Under the pieces are notes generated by a model, which saw only the letters and a program-made list of their open reading frames with translations, searched no databases and had not been told where the DNA came from. A stretch of DNA of 64,000 nt from Dryas octopetala (taxonomy: Eukaryota > Streptophyta > Magnoliopsida > Rosales > Rosaceae), in contig OY992840.1 in the NCBI GenBank assembly GCA_963921425.1, positions 8,124,501 to 8,188,500 on the forward strand, given 5' to 3'. How positions within the stretch are numbered: position 1 is the stretch's first letter; each line of letters opens with the position of its first letter. Shown piece by piece: positions 33,126-46,686 of this stretch. Made by a program: the position numbers and the translations under genes.

Positions 33126-33237
33126 TTTATTTGGGACAGTGGGGGAGGGGGGTCCAATTACGGTCCAATTACGTTTATTTGGGACAGTGAGGGGTCCAAT
33201 TACGTTTATTGGGACAGTGAGGGGTCCAATTACATAG
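33126..33237 (+). repeat. Short minisatellite
   Basis: About three copies of a unit near 33 bp containing gggacagtgaggggtccaat followed by tacgttta. The first copy is G-expanded. Confidence 0.8.
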
Positions 33238-34132
33238 CCTATCATTTAAACTTCCATACAATTTTAAGTGGCAAATAATGAATCGCAAAATTAGAGTATG
33301 TATCAACTTGGCAACATGTCTATGGATGATCCCATGTCTTTTAATACTTTTATAGTTTTTGAGGTGTTGATTTGTTAGTTGCCACCTTATTCAATTAGGA
33401 TTGTTCCCTTTCTCAGCATTTGTGATCTCATCAATGTCTTCTTCAATTGACTTTTTTAATGCTATATATATATATATAATCTTAATGTCTCAACGTTATC
33501 TGATTATCATATCATGTGTTCATTTTTAAGTCTCTATTCTTGAATTATTATTTTGAGCTAACCCAACAATATGAATGGAAAATTATCTTGTATATTTAAG
33601 TTTTACTATTAAATTTTAGGGTAATACTATTTAGTCTAACCATTTTTATTAATTTATTATTCTCAACGTACATGGTATTCTATTATATTATTGTCTCTTT
33701 AACTCAATGAAGTAGTATGAATATACCATGTCATGTAGGTTGAAAAAAAAAAAAAAAACCAACTAAAAAATAAGTTAGGACTTAGGACTAGTAGCACCTT
33801 GCTAAATTTTATAGTCCATTTGGATGTAGCGGTTTAAATTGAAGAATTCAGGTTTGAATTATTAGTGTTAATCACTTCATTAGACTTTAAAATATTAATT
33901 TTATGTTCAAAAAGACCACCTACTTATATAGTTATATATAATAAAAGTAGAGCTGTAGAGATTTGAAAATCACTTTTCTCTTGAATATTAAATGTATATA
34001 AAATAAATATTGAATTTGCTACACTTTTTTGAGATTAAAGTCGATCAAGTAATATAATTGGCCAAAAAAAGTCAAGTAAATTATATTATAATCTTGAACT
34101 ACTTGAAATTTTACTTTTTTTCTTGAAAAATT
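33238..34132. other. Intergenic, no gene seen
   Basis: AT-rich, with a TA microsatellite at 33464-33478 and an A run at 33743-33758. No coding evidence. Confidence 0.4.
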
Positions 34133-34142
34133 ATTTATTTAT

Positions 34143-34573
34143 GGGTTTTTTTTCATATTTAGTACCTAAACTTTGACCATTGTCTTAATGTGGTACCTAA
34201 ACTTTTATTTGTCCCAATTGAGTACCTAAACTTTTATTTTGTGTCTAATAGGTACCAAAATGAATTTCTGTTAAAATTGTCAACAAAAGTTATGGGCAAT
34301 ATAGTCACTTCAAAAAATTTATATTTTAATTTTAATTTTTAATTTTTTTTGTTTGTTGTGTGTTTTTTTAATAATTTTAAACATATAAAAAAAATAATTA
34401 AAATATACTTTGACTATATTGCCCCTAATTTTTATTGACAATTTTAATAGAAATTCATTTTGGTACCTATTAGACACAAAATAAAAATTTAGGTACTCAA
34501 TTTGGACAAATAAAAATTTAAGTACCACATTAAAACAAATGTCAAAATTTAAGTACTAAATATGAAATAAACC
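34143..34573. mobile_element. Palindromic MULE-type MITE, second family
   Basis: Inverted arms of about 190 bp: ttcatatttagtacctaaac, gtggtacctaaacttttatt and gtgtctaataggtacc on the left, mirrored by ggtacctattagacac, ttaagtaccacatta and aagtactaaatatgaa on the right. atttatttat flanks it at 34133-34142 and 34574-34583 (10 bp). The core is AT-rich with no coding sequence. Confidence 0.75.
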
Positions 34574-37379
34574 ATTTATTTATTTAATTATGATCCACTT
34601 TGCGTAGGACTAAAAAAAACAAGAGCGTCAAAGACTCGAAAGCACAAGCATTGCTGCATTGGCACACGGAGAGACTGACACCTTGGACCGACCAAGAAAA
34701 AATCATGTGAAATCTGTTTGTAAAGTGATGTTTAATTATTTAAATTATCAACTTTAGCTGTTTAAGGGGGATGATTATGCTTTCGTGCTTGTGCTTTTCA
34801 TTAATTTTAAATTCAATTTCTTGTCACCTTTACGTTTTTATATTTTCTTCTTTATTGTTTATTTGTTTACTTTGGAATCTCCTACTAGTATCTAGTGCCT
34901 TATGTCGGCTCACTAGTGGTGGCTTCTAATAGAGTAAGGGGATTGGGTTGTCAATGTTTGTTGTCTCCTCTAAGTGGGGCTGTTCAACGCTCGGACTCGG
35001 AGGAATTTGAAAGACTAATATATCAAAATTTGGAACATTTAAAGATACTTAGCCTTCTTTTAAATTTTTTTAAATATAAACTTCGAGTAGTAGTAGAAGT
35101 TTAGAATTCCTTTCAAGTGACATTTTAACTCTTTTTGAGTAATATTTGAGAGGAATTCAAAACATTATTTGATTAGAGCTTGAACACTACTTAATGGTTA
35201 TACTTCTAAAATTCTAAAAAAAAAACCTGAAATTCTTTAGTAAAAACAAAAAACAAGACTAATTTTCAAAATGTCATTTTAGTGGTTTTCTTATGAGCAA
35301 TCTAAGTGGGGCGGAAAGAATGGAAAGATGGTAGATCACTAGAACTTATATTTGTAATTTATTGTAAGCACCCAAAAACAAAAAGGGACATAACAAAAGC
35401 ATAGTACTAGTCTACTAGAGTCGCAAAATTATCAACCAATCATAATTTAAGCTTAAAGACTAGATTAATTTGATTAAAAGAGGGTTATAGGTAAATGAGA
35501 AATTTTCAAACATGCACCATTATATAACAAATTGACAAATTATTTTTTTGAGTTTATCCCATAATGTATTTTCATGATCCCCGGCCTTTTCAATTTTTTT
35601 TTTCAAACATCAACCATGCAAAAAATCAACTAAGTTGAAAATTGATAAATTAAAATTTTAATTATAGTAATAATTATTAAATGTTTATGGAAAGTTTGTG
35701 TTTGTCTATTTGTTAAATTATAGCTAGATAACTAATCAATTTAAGATAATAAATTTTTTTTTTATAAAGATCTAAATATATTCATTTGGATCATGAAACT
35801 ACATTTTGTGGTGGCTTCAAGAATGGTTTGTATGTAGGGCCAAACTACATTTTGCATCTTATGGCTAGAGGTCCAGTACTAGCCTTCGAGTAGGATCATA
35901 GGTCATATTTGTACGTAGTGAGTCGGCTGGACCTAGTCCAATGACCTATTAACAATTTGTAAGGTATAGAAAAAAGGAATATTGTACTTTTGAACTCCTT
36001 GGCATGAATTGTTTGGACCACAAGCCGATACATACCAATTACCAAACATTGTTGCCTAAATTGGAGGGTTGGATGCTAAGTGCATCTCAAACTATTTATG
36101 CCCGTCATTGTGAAGTCACAATGATAAAGTTAGGAAGGACTTTGTGGACTTGTAATAATCTAGCTAGACAATGTGGGTCATCTTCCATCTTCCTTTGCTG
36201 GTTATACATGGATAAAGTCATTATCAATGCCACTTTTTTTTTTATAGCTTTTGATTCTCTATTGCATGCATATATTGGGGGGTTAGGGAGTTTTGTTGAG
36301 TTGAAATTCATGCCCATGTGGTAGGTTCCTTTACGCTTGCATTCGCTTTTGGTATTTTCATTTCATTTTTTGATGGATGGTATCTTTTATTTCTTTTTAT
36401 CAAAAGAGAAATTAATGAGTTTTTTATGTGCTTACTTTTTATATACGATATATCGATTTTAGTGCTCAAACCCTTAGAATAGTTTATTTTCTATTTATGT
36501 ATCTTTGTTTTGTTTATAATATCCAATCTATTAAAATATTCTATTGTCAAATTGTGAATTTGAATAATTAGTTATGTTGAGTTTGTACTAAATATTTGAC
36601 CCATATTCACAATCTATTAAGAGATCAAACCTTATCCTCTAATCCATATGTAGTCTTAAGGTATATTTAGGAAATTAAAAGAAGTAACACCTTGGCAAAT
36701 GGATTTTACTCTTTGTGAGGACACGAATAATTGAATGTAGCAAGCAACGTCTCATGCAAGCTTAGTTTGGGTAATTTACCAAAAAAAGTTGAATTTGGAT
36801 TTCTTGCAATGCATTTTATGTTTGGTAATTAGGTTTCACTTCTAAAGTTGTGGTTATGGTTGTTTTAGGTCTAGATTGAGAGCAAGTTGAGGCCGAAACC
36901 AAGGCATACATGATTTCTATGGCTTATACCAAGGACTTGCTCCCAATCTGTCTCTACTTTCTCTTGCTCTTTTCTATGGCTTGTATCAAGGACTTGGATC
37001 TAATGAGCACTAGGTGAAATGGTTATGGTGCGTAAAACTTTTATAATTTTAAAAGAATGCACTCGGTGCCAATGAAACAAGAGTGAACAATAAGACAAAT
37101 CAAAGCTGAATCTGATATGCAAGGCCAACTTGGTTAGAAAGTAATGGCAATAATTACTTGGTCAAGTGCTCTTCAAAAACGTATTTTGAGCATCTAATTT
37201 TACTGTTTATTGGGTAAGAAATTACAGTTCCAGTTATTGAGAAACAATCGTTGCATACATGATACATCACTGTTTGAAACTATGGAAGGTGTTCACACTG
37301 TACTTATATCAGCTACATGATCCAACTTAGGAGCCCAAAACATGAAAATTTGGCTGAAAATGGTACATGAACTGTTGAG
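34574..37379. other. Intergenic, no gene seen
   Basis: Short frames at 34895-35104 and 36004-36324 show no family motif. Small repeated words (ctatggcttataccaaggac and ctatggcttgtatcaaggac near 36920 and 36975) are the only local structure. Confidence 0.4.
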
Positions 37380-38440
37380 TTCTTAACATTGGGCTTTGAA
37401 TGCACAATCAAAAACCTCTTAAAGCCCAATACCAAGCCCAGGTATTCATTTCCTTTTTTTCCAAAACGAACTTCCATTTTTTATTTAAGTATCCAAATTA
37501 ACTTATATAGTTATATGACCCTTCATGGCTTCATGGCCAAAAAAAGAAAAGGGGTGCTTTAATTTCCAGACCAAAACTACTAAAAACCAGCAGTTGCATT
37601 TGCAGAACTGCATATTAATAGCAGTAGATACATCTGCAGTAGCTGCATTTCTGCAACTGTTAAACATATAGAAATCTTTAGATTTGCAACTGCAACTATA
37701 AAATCGAATAAAATCGGACAATAAATCACAAAAATTAAATGAAATCGCACAAAATATCGCAAAGTTAAACGAAATCGCAGAAAATCAAAGAGAAAATGCA
37801 GAATTGACCCTTCACAAATTTTTAAAGAAATAAATTATTAGTTTTCCTTTTCACTTTATCCTTTTAGCTTTCGAGTTTCGGTAATGTATAGGAAAAGATG
37901 AAAACCCAAATGACCAATCAAGGGATAACACTTTATTGCTTCCCCATCCTAATTAACAGGAGGTTTGACTTTATAGTCCCTTTTTTATTTTTTGGCCATT
38001 GAACTTTACAATCCCTTATATGGTCAAAGATGAGATTTAGGTAAGAAATTTTAGCACACAAGTCCCAGCCAACCTTCCTCCATATGAAGATCAATATTAT
38101 GCTTGGGATCAACATCACATAATTAAGTAACAATGTCCCCACTGATAACTACTGGGGAATTAATAAATATCATTTAAAGGAGGATTACGACTTTGGAAAA
38201 CACACGGTTTATCACTTTATCCTTTAAATTTTAACTAAGGAAGGCTACCTACCAAGTACCAACTATCATATGGGACACACCAACCAAACTATCATATGGG
38301 ACACACTGGCTTATCTCGTAGATCACTAAGAAAATAAAAATATTTGCACCGTTTTGTTGGAAGAAAATAAAAATATTTGCACCGTTTTGTTTACCAAATC
38401 CTACAACAGAATGTTATTTAAGTACATCCCAAATTTTAGG
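37380..38440 (+). repeat. Old local segmental duplication, copy A
   Basis: Matches 39400-40450 in the same order. Shared blocks are attgggctttgaat then taaagcccaata, cttttcac...cctttagctttcg, aaatgaccaa(t/c)caa, taacaggaggttt, gatcaatattat(g/a)cttgg and taataactactgggg or its close variant. It is divergent and interrupted by indels. No gene is recognisable in either copy. Confidence 0.6.
38329..38392 (+). repeat. Short tandem duplication
   Basis: gaagaaaataaaaatatttg plus caccgttttgtt is present twice back to back, about 32 bp each. Confidence 0.85.
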
Positions 38441-39399
38441 GTGTGATAAAGTTGAAGAATTTAAGTATTCATCCTAAAATTAATTGGTAATGGGAAGAAT
38501 AGTTCAAACCTTTGTGAGATAATAATCTACATTCTCACACGCTCCCGCATGTGTGACATCATTTAAGCCAAATATGTAGACAACTTTTATTGGGTGACAT
38601 GGAACACGTGTGGCCACTTAGCTAAACACACGTGAGCGAACTTGCTCTGATACTATGAAAAAATTTAAGCATTCATCCAAAAACTAATTGGCAATGAGAG
38701 GAGTAGTCAAAACCCTTATAAACCATTATACAAGGTTATATTTTTTCAATGTGAGATAACACTCTACATTCTCAAAAGTAGGAGTGACAAATTTTAGGGT
38801 GTAGGAGTGACAAATTTTAGAGAGTGTCATTCGAATTGGTTTAATTTTCCAATTGCAAACCAAATCGATTTAATTGTCCAAAGCATTTTTTTTTTTTGGC
38901 CATGTCCAAAGCATATTTCTAAATGAACCAAATCAATCATTTCATTTGTTGGTTTGGAAAGAAATCGTGAAGAAACAAAGAAAAAAGATAGGAAGAAATG
39001 GAAATGAATGAGAGAAAAAACAAATGAAGCAAAGAAGAAGATGAAAGAGATGAAGAGTTATAAAGAGAGAGAAGAATGAGTCTGCAGATATTGAGAGGAG
39101 ATGGATAAGCAATGAGTATTACAGTATATACTATATGATATGCATGAACCTTGCTAATTTGGTGCGAGTAGAGTAGCCTTGTACTAACTTTCTTTTGTGA
39201 TTAGAGAGACCGAAATACCTTGATGTAATGCTTGTATAATTGGGTGTGCAGAGAAAATTTCAAAATTTTTAAATTTGGGGGTGGATGCTTAGAAAATCTA
39301 GGTGTCCATAATCAACATCTAAGTGTGCATAGAATCACTCTTTTAGATAAACCAAATAAACAATGGGTAGCCAAAAATTTGACGATTAGACCGAAAAGG

Positions 39400-40450
39400 A
39401 TGAATGATATCTTCATTGAATACTTGACATTGGGCTTTGAATTGTATAACCAATATACCCTTTAAGGCCCAATATGAATATTCCATTTTCTATCTATCCA
39501 AATAACTTGTAGTAGTAGTAGTATTATGGCCCTTCACTTTTATTCTCTTTTAAAGAAATAAGATTTATCATTTTTTTATTTTATGTTTCCCTTTTCACCT
39601 TCATCCTCTTAGCTTTCGGTGATGTTTGGGAAAAGATGAAAAACCAAATGACCAACCAAAGCATAGCACCTTACTTCACCCTCCTAGTTAACAGGAGGTT
39701 TAGCTTTGTTACCTTTTTGTATGGTCAAAGTCAAGATCAATCCAAAATTTAAGCCGAATTTATATACTTTAGCAAACCTAAATAGTAATACAACCCGTTC
39801 TGAAAAAAAAAAAAAAAAAAGTAAATACAACCATGAGAATGCAAAGATGTTTAGCATATATAGTTGGTAGTGGGTAGTGCTTCTTTGTTCACTTAAGTTG
39901 GTAGTTCAAATCTCATTTGTTGCTAACTAGACCAACAAACGCATGAAATTCAACCCCAAATAAAAACAAAAGTCCCAATCACATCATCAATACATTGTCT
40001 TATGAACATCAATTCAGTCATGGTTATTTTTTTTTAGTATTGCATGAGAAACAGGGTCCCCGTTTTAATACTTGCACAGGGTTTTTATGTACAAGGTTCC
40101 CAAAATTTCAGAGTCGGTTATATTAAAATAAGATTAAGGTCAAAATTTTTGACACGCAAATTCCATCCAAATCTCAAGTAAAAGACAATAGAGAATCCAA
40201 AAGTCTCAAACCATTGTCCATATGAGGATCAATATTATACTTGGGATCAACATCACATGAATAAGTAACAATTAATGTCCCAACTAATAACTACTGGGGC
40301 ATTAAGAATTTAATTTCAGTGTTTGATTGATGGATTGTGGGGGACTAAAGGAAGACCTGACATAAACACAAGCTATTCCTTCAAATTTTAATTAACGACC
40401 CGCTTATCCTCTGGATCACTAAAGAATATTCCCACCCTCTTATTTACCAA
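39400..40450 (+). repeat. Old local segmental duplication, copy B
   Basis: The partner of 37380-38440, about 2 kb downstream. The block between the shared segments includes a long A run (39806-39823) and unrelated sequence. Confidence 0.6.
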
Positions 40451-42619
40451 ATTTTATAACAAAATATTATCCACTTCACATATTCTAAATATTTGAGTTT
40501 CAAATGGGATGTCAATTTTTTATTGATTCATACATAAATCTATATTAAGACTTATTTATGTCATAATAAGTAAAACTCTAACAAATATAATGATACTTTA
40601 TTTGAGATAATATGAGACACAAATTTAAAATCTCTAATATTATTAAATTAAAATTATAATATATTATTAATTTAAGGGAGACTTAGAGTCCAGTCTATTT
40701 TATGAGTCTTTCTTAAACTAAAATCGGTAGTGATTTAGGGTTTTTAATTAAATCCTTTTATTTTTCTTCTTTGACGACTTTATGTTAAGTTTTAACTTCG
40801 AGATTTTGGGTGGAACCTCTACAAAACCCACTCTACATCCTAGGAGGGGAAATACCCTTCAAATAGAGGGAAATATCCTTCAAATTGGGGAAAAAAGACT
40901 TTATCATGAATTAAAAAAAAATCTCATAAATTAAAAGGACTTTATTATGAATTAAAATAATTTTCTTATAAATTTTAAAATATCCCCGGCCCTCATCTAA
41001 AAATTATTTTTCTAAAGAAACTAAATCTAATTATCTCTAAATTTAATTGCATCTAGTGCGACAAATAACTCTATAGAAAAATCAATGAAAGTATTGTCTT
41101 GCCTCATTTAATTTTTTAAAACTTCAATTCTCTTTTGACAGAAAACTTCCAACTTTTTTTGTTTTTGTTTTTGTCTACTTTCTTCTTTTGTTTGAGAAAT
41201 CCTAGCACTATGATTGAAATGATGTCAATGTCTAATACTAGGAGTTGAGCTATATGTGGGCCTAAGTTAGTCCCGACCTCTTAATGTACTTTTATCTGTA
41301 TGCATAGCAAAATTTAAAAGATAGTTATACTATTGGGAAAATTGTTTTTCTTCACTACTATATAATTTGTATATACGTGTCACATGAAAATTTTACTTAC
41401 AAATAAAATAAAAGATGTAAAATTAGAGAAGAGAAAAACTAATAGAAAACTATTGAAAAACCCCTAAAAACTTTTAGAAAGACTCAAAAGTGAGCATATA
41501 TTTTTTCTTTAACTCTAAAGTCCCTAAAAATATATTAACGGACGCGCGTCCGCATTTTAACAAAACAGTGTCGAGCGCTCGGCACTGTTTACCGAACCCT
41601 TAGTACTGTAGTGTAGTAACAGTTGCAAATGTTACTGTAGTGCAACAATTATATATATTTTTCTATTTTTAAAGTATTTTTTGATAATTTTTGTTGTTGT
41701 TGTTGGGTCTTATTTGAGTGTATTTAAGCATAATTTAGTATGTTTTATGAGATTTATAAAGTTTAGATTTAATATTTTGAGTTTTTAAAAGGATATATAA
41801 GAGTTACTGCACTGCAAAAGTTGCAAAAAAATGCTACTCTAGTGCAATACCAAATGCTCGGAACATTTTTTTGTTCTTAAGCATGAAAATCCTCGGTACG
41901 GGGGATTTTTGGTAGATAAAGTATAGATTTGGGGCTTTTTAGTTGAAGGCCCAAAAAGTAAAGGGATTTTTTTGGTCTTTTTGGCTTAACTACTTTTTAA
42001 CTCTTCTTTGAAGTAGAATGAGATTAGCATTTTTTTTCTTTTGGAGAGATTGAGTGAGTATGTGTTCAAATATAATTATCTCATATTATCTATTGACTTT
42101 AGGTGCCAAATCACAATGTTTCTTTATTTTAATTACTAAATATTTATATTATTTCAGTTTAGGTACCAAATTTTTAAATGTCATTTTAGTTTAAATACCA
42201 ACTTTCTGTTTGGATTTGTGATTTAATTCAAAATATTTTAATCTATGTTAGTACCTAAACTAAAAAAAAATAATAATCATTTAATGCTTTGGTGAAAACT
42301 ATTTTAATTTAGTATTTAATCATATTTTTCTAAAAAATGAATAAATAATGCTACTTAATTATATTTATTGGCTACGTAGTAAATCACATCTAGTTGAAGT
42401 GACACCAATTTATACAAGTGTGCATCGTCTTCATTACATATGTAGTTCTCACATCGACCAATATGAAATACCGTAAGCCAACCAACTTTATTAATATTCT
42501 ATATGCATATGTTAGAAATAAATGAGACACAATTTTTGAAGTTGATTTAAGTAGTGAGAATGAATGAGGTAATGAGTCAGATAGAAATTCATATAGAGTT
42601 GAATTCGCTCTAGTATGAT
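40451..42619. other. Intergenic, no gene seen
   Basis: AT-rich. 41535-41600 carries two small perfect palindromes, ggacgcgcgtcc and cgagcgctcg, with cagtg(t)cg and cggcactg around the second. 42090-42270 has the 'taggtaccaaat/gtacctaaac' words of the palindromic MITE families, in decayed form. Confidence 0.4.
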
Positions 42620-42624
42620 TAAGG

Positions 42625-43175
42625 ACCCATTTGGGTTTGTAGTTGGATAACCAAAAACTGTTGTAGATGATAATTTTAGGTCACTTACAACAGTTTTGGT
42701 GTTTGGTAATAAAAGTATGATTAAGGTTTTGTTTGAGATTGTAGTTAGATAACCAAAAATTGTTGTAAATGATAATTCTAGGTCATTTACAAAAGTTTTG
42801 GTGTTTGGTAATAAAAAAAAAAGTTGTAGTATCTCACAATTTTAGAACACTCACTACAGTTTTGAAAAGCTATGTTTTCAAAACTGTTGTGAATGAAAGT
42901 TGGGTCCCATTAATAAAAATTTTGAGTTGTCCAATATATCTTCAATTTTTTTTTTCAAAATGTGAGAGGGTTATCCCTCATTTCAGACACTTTCAACATC
43001 ACGTCCATTCTAATAATTATACATAGCCACAATAGTTTTACATTAAAATTTACCAAACACTTTAATACTGCTTTTTACACTCACATCACTTTTAAAAATA
43101 TAATTTACCAAATACTTAATTGCTGATTTTATTTCATAATTATTTTTTCTCACAGCGATATTAAACTAAATCTAA
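42625..43175 (+). mobile_element. hAT-like non-autonomous element, copy 2
   Basis: It starts ggacccatttgggtttgtag and contains two tandem versions of gatgataattctaggtcatt / cagttttggtgtttggtaat, so its left end is duplicated. The right half has tttaccaaacactttaatac and ttttacactcacatcac, inverted relative to the element at 8415-9115. No transposase. Confidence 0.5.
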
Positions 43176-43721
43176 GAAATAAATGAGACACAACGTTCAA
43201 AATCAAACACAATTTAATAAAAAATTGGCCTAATAAATAAGTTTAGTGAGGGTAAGTCTCAAGTCTCAACTTCACTAATCCATAAATTAATACGTTATAA
43301 ATAATTTTATTAAATAAAAATACATCGTCGGTTCACGAAGTCCAAGGCGCGGGAACTAAAATTACCGGTAAACAGGAGCCAGCAGAAAGCAGTAGAAACG
43401 CCAACGTCGGCAAAACGTGAAAATTTCCGAAGGGCCCATCATTCATGATTTCATTGGATAATATATTCTTATTCACAGGTACGACTTTTCCAGACTACAA
43501 ACTAACGTAACGCACAGACATCCACAGTCCTAGAGCGGGACCCACGCGGCGCACGTTAGTACATTGGTATATTCGGACACTGACAGAATCTTAGCCTGCA
43601 CCCTCCATCTAAACTACGCACCACCGCCCTGTGTCAGTCTGTCAGATAACGTAAAACATGGTCGACTGACTTTTTCACTGTCAGAGTCAGAGTCATTTAG
43701 AAGGGACCCTCCTGGGCACCA

Positions 43722-43729
43722 TACGTGGC
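43722..43729 (+). promoter_or_regulatory. ABRE-like element upstream of the SnRK2 gene
   Basis: tacgtggc contains the ACGTGGC core bound by ABF/AREB bZIP factors in ABA and osmotic-stress promoters. It lies about 400 bp upstream of the ATG, and nearby sequence (43340-43560) is GC-richer than its surroundings. One motif alone can be chance. Confidence 0.35.
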
Positions 43730-44129
43730 GTTTCATTCTCTCAGAAACCGAGCACTCTTGGATTTCTTAACAATAATAATTTATCTGATTTTTTTTTTGT
43801 TTTTTTACTATAAACAATGACTTCCACCATTTAAAGTCTGTTACTGGGTTGAAGACTTTTTTTGTCCAAAGGGGGTTACGGCTGAGGTTGCCTTGGGATT
43901 TTGTAGCAGCCCTTTGCTCTTTTTTGACGCGTGGTGGTCTTCTTGCTTTCAAGAAACAATCTTTCTCTCAATTTTCTAATCGGGTCTTTTCTTATCTATA
44001 TCTACTTATCTAGCCTGCAGCTAGATTTTTCCATTTGGGTTTTTTGCTTTCCTATTGATTTGTCTTTCTCTACTTTCTCTCTTTACTGGTGAAGATATTT
44101 TGGTTCAGTTTCTTCTTGGGATGTTTGGA

Positions 44130-46686
44130 ATGGAGGAGAGGTATGAGCCACTCAAGGATCTTGGTTCTGGGAATTTTGGAGTGGCAAGGCTGGTCAGAGA
44201 TAAGAAGACTAAGGAACTTGTGGCTGTCAAATACATAGAAAGGGGAAAGAAGGTGTTTGTTCTGCTTTTGTTTTTTGCTAATTGATTTGAATAATGCATT
44301 GAATTCTGGAAATGTTACTGCTAGTGTTGTGTACTGAAATTGCACATCTACTTCTTGATAAAAAGGGTCACTGGGTTTTGTTTGAAATTCTGTTTTTTTC
44401 ATTTGAAATGGTATGGTAGTGTTTGGGGAGAGCTGGATGGATCATGAGGAAGGTTTTGGAGTGTGGTTTGCTTGGTTTCTCATTCGTCCTCAAAACTCTT
44501 GGGGGTGAGCTCTAATTTTAAGTTGTACATCAATGATGGTCTTGTGGGTATTAGTTGAAGTGAGATTTGAGTTGGAGGAGCAGTGTTGCACTAGTAGATT
44601 TGGAAGAGAGCCCAAGTTGATAATAAGTTCATGTTCTACTTTTTCTTTGGTTCTGTTGCTTCTTTCTAGTTTCAGCTGCTGAATATATAGATAATTAGCA
44701 GTTTTCTGCTATATTTCTCTCATGCATCCAAGTGCATTTATTTTCTGAAATTATTTATGACTATATAAAGTCAATTACTTTTCTGAACTGTTTATGAGCA
44801 ACCATAGTGTAGTACATAATGCAAGTTGTATTTTAGATCTGATTTTATTATGGATATGAAATTCTTCTTTGGTTTTCTGGGTTTCAGATTGATGAGAATG
44901 TTCAGAGGGAAATCATAAACCACAGATCCTTGAGGCATCCAAATATTGTCAGGTTCAAAGAGGTAATAAATTTGTATTGTGTGTGTGTTGTGTGTGTGTG
45001 AAGTGGGCACCAAAGAGCTAGGATAAGGCAGTCTTGATTTGTACACGAACAAACGAATGCTTGAAGTATCATTTTTGCGTGCAGGTCTTGCTGACTCCAA
45101 GTCATCTAGCTATTGTCATGGAATATGCAGCTGGTGGTGAACTCTTTGAGAGGATATGCAGTGCTGGTAGATTTAGTGAAGATGAGGTTAGCTTGTTCAT
45201 TTTATTTGACATGTTTGGTTTAAGTTCCTTTAGTTTTGGTGCATGTGGAAATTATTTTTAAGTGTTCGCTTCACGACTGTTTGCTTGTTGGCAATTCCCC
45301 TTCATGACAGGCAAGGTTTTTCTTCCAGCAGCTGATATCTGGAGTCAGCTATTGTCATCTCATGGTATACACAAAGAGACATGCACATACATTACCAAAT
45401 GGTTTTCTTGTGTGGACGTAATGTTTCGTTTCTTACATTCGCCAGTGATTTTACCGCAGGAAATTTGTCACAGGGATCTGAAACTGGAAAACACACTCTT
45501 GGATGGAAGTGCAACACCGCGTCTTAAAATATGTGACTTTGGATACTCCAAGGTTTATTATTTTCTTATTGAATTCAGACATATTATCTTTGGTGCTATA
45601 TATTAATATTAATATATTACATTTGCAGTCTGCTCTATTGCACTCACAACCAAAATCAACAGTTGGAACACCTGCATACATTGCTCCGGAGGTTCTATCC
45701 CGGAAAGCATATGATGGAAAGGTATCTAGTTGTCCATATTGTTTCCCCAGGACCCCAGCCAGTCTCAGAAATTCAATCATGTTCTGTCATTTTACTTTTT
45801 GTTGGACTTAGCAGTCTGACCATCTACTCTGTGTTAGGCATATCTCAGCTATAGCTGACATATAAGATCCCTAAAACTGATAAAACCAACCATAACCATA
45901 AACTTTGTCAATTTTATTTGCTTTCTAAGTTGGTATAACTCTGTAGATTGCAGATGTTTGGTCCTGTGGTGTGACGCTATACGTGATGTTGGTAGGAGCA
46001 TATCCTTTCGAGGACCCTGAAGATCCTAGAAATTTTCGTAAGACCATTGAGGTGAGCTTCATCCAAACACATTATAGTTGGACAGAGTGATCTTAATTCC
46101 AAAATATTATGGTTTTTCATTCCACCCCAATTTTCTGGAACAGAGAATTATGAGTGTGCAATACTCCATACCCGACTATGTACGTATTTCTGCAGAGTGC
46201 AAGCACCTACTTTCTCGTATATTTGTTGCCAACCCTTCTAAGGTAATTTTTCTTCCCACATTTTCTCAAATGAGTTTCTCTTGTTTCCTTGTTGTTCACT
46301 TGAGGCACAAGAACAATACGTGGAAATAAATGAATGAATAAGAGCATGAACCCTCTTAACTATCTATAGATTCTATATTGACAATCCTGTCCATATCCTC
46401 ATTGTAGAGGATCACTCTCCCTGAGATAAAACAGCACCCTTGGTTTCTGAAAAATATGCCAAAAGAGCTAGTTGAGGTTGAGAAAACAAACTACGCGGCA
46501 GTGGAACGAGACCAACCAGCACAGAGCATTGAAGAAATAAATGACATTATACAAGAGGCAAGAATACCAGGGGAAGGACCCAAAGGGGTTGGCCAAGCTG
46601 TCGCCGGGCCATCTGACTCTGATGATTTAGAGGCTGATTTGGAATCTGAAGTTGATGTTAGTGGTGACTTTGGGGTTGCTCTGTGA
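44130..46686 (+). CDS. SnRK2: SnRK2 protein kinase (osmotic stress/ABA-related)
   Basis: Nine exons: 44130-44252, 44888-44962, 45085-45186, 45311-45364, 45460-45552, 45629-45721, 45947-46051, 46144-46242 and 46408-46686, all phase 0 with GT-AG introns, giving 340 residues. The start [17 protein letters not shown] matches the family; an in-frame ATG three codons upstream is possible. The Gly loop is GSGNFG, catalytic Lys34 is in [17 protein letters not shown] has Asp124, and DFG is at 144-146. The activation segment has Ser159 in [15 protein letters not shown], the residue equivalent to Ser175 of OST1. The C-terminus has an SnRK2 box ([13 protein letters not shown], about 287-299) and a short acidic tail (318-331) ending GDFGVAL. 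It looks fully functional. Subclass I or II seems likelier than the ABA-core subclass III, which carries a longer N-terminus. Confidence 0.95.

Noticed and set aside
36004-36324. 106-codon frame MNCLDHKPIH
   Set aside because: Composition is nearly protein-like, but no motif, splice partner or paralogue was seen. Left as spacer.
44121-44129. Alternative SnRK2 start at 44121 (MFG before MEERYEP)
   Set aside because: Family members begin at MEERYE or its equivalent. The upstream ATG adds only three residues and cannot be excluded, but is less likely.
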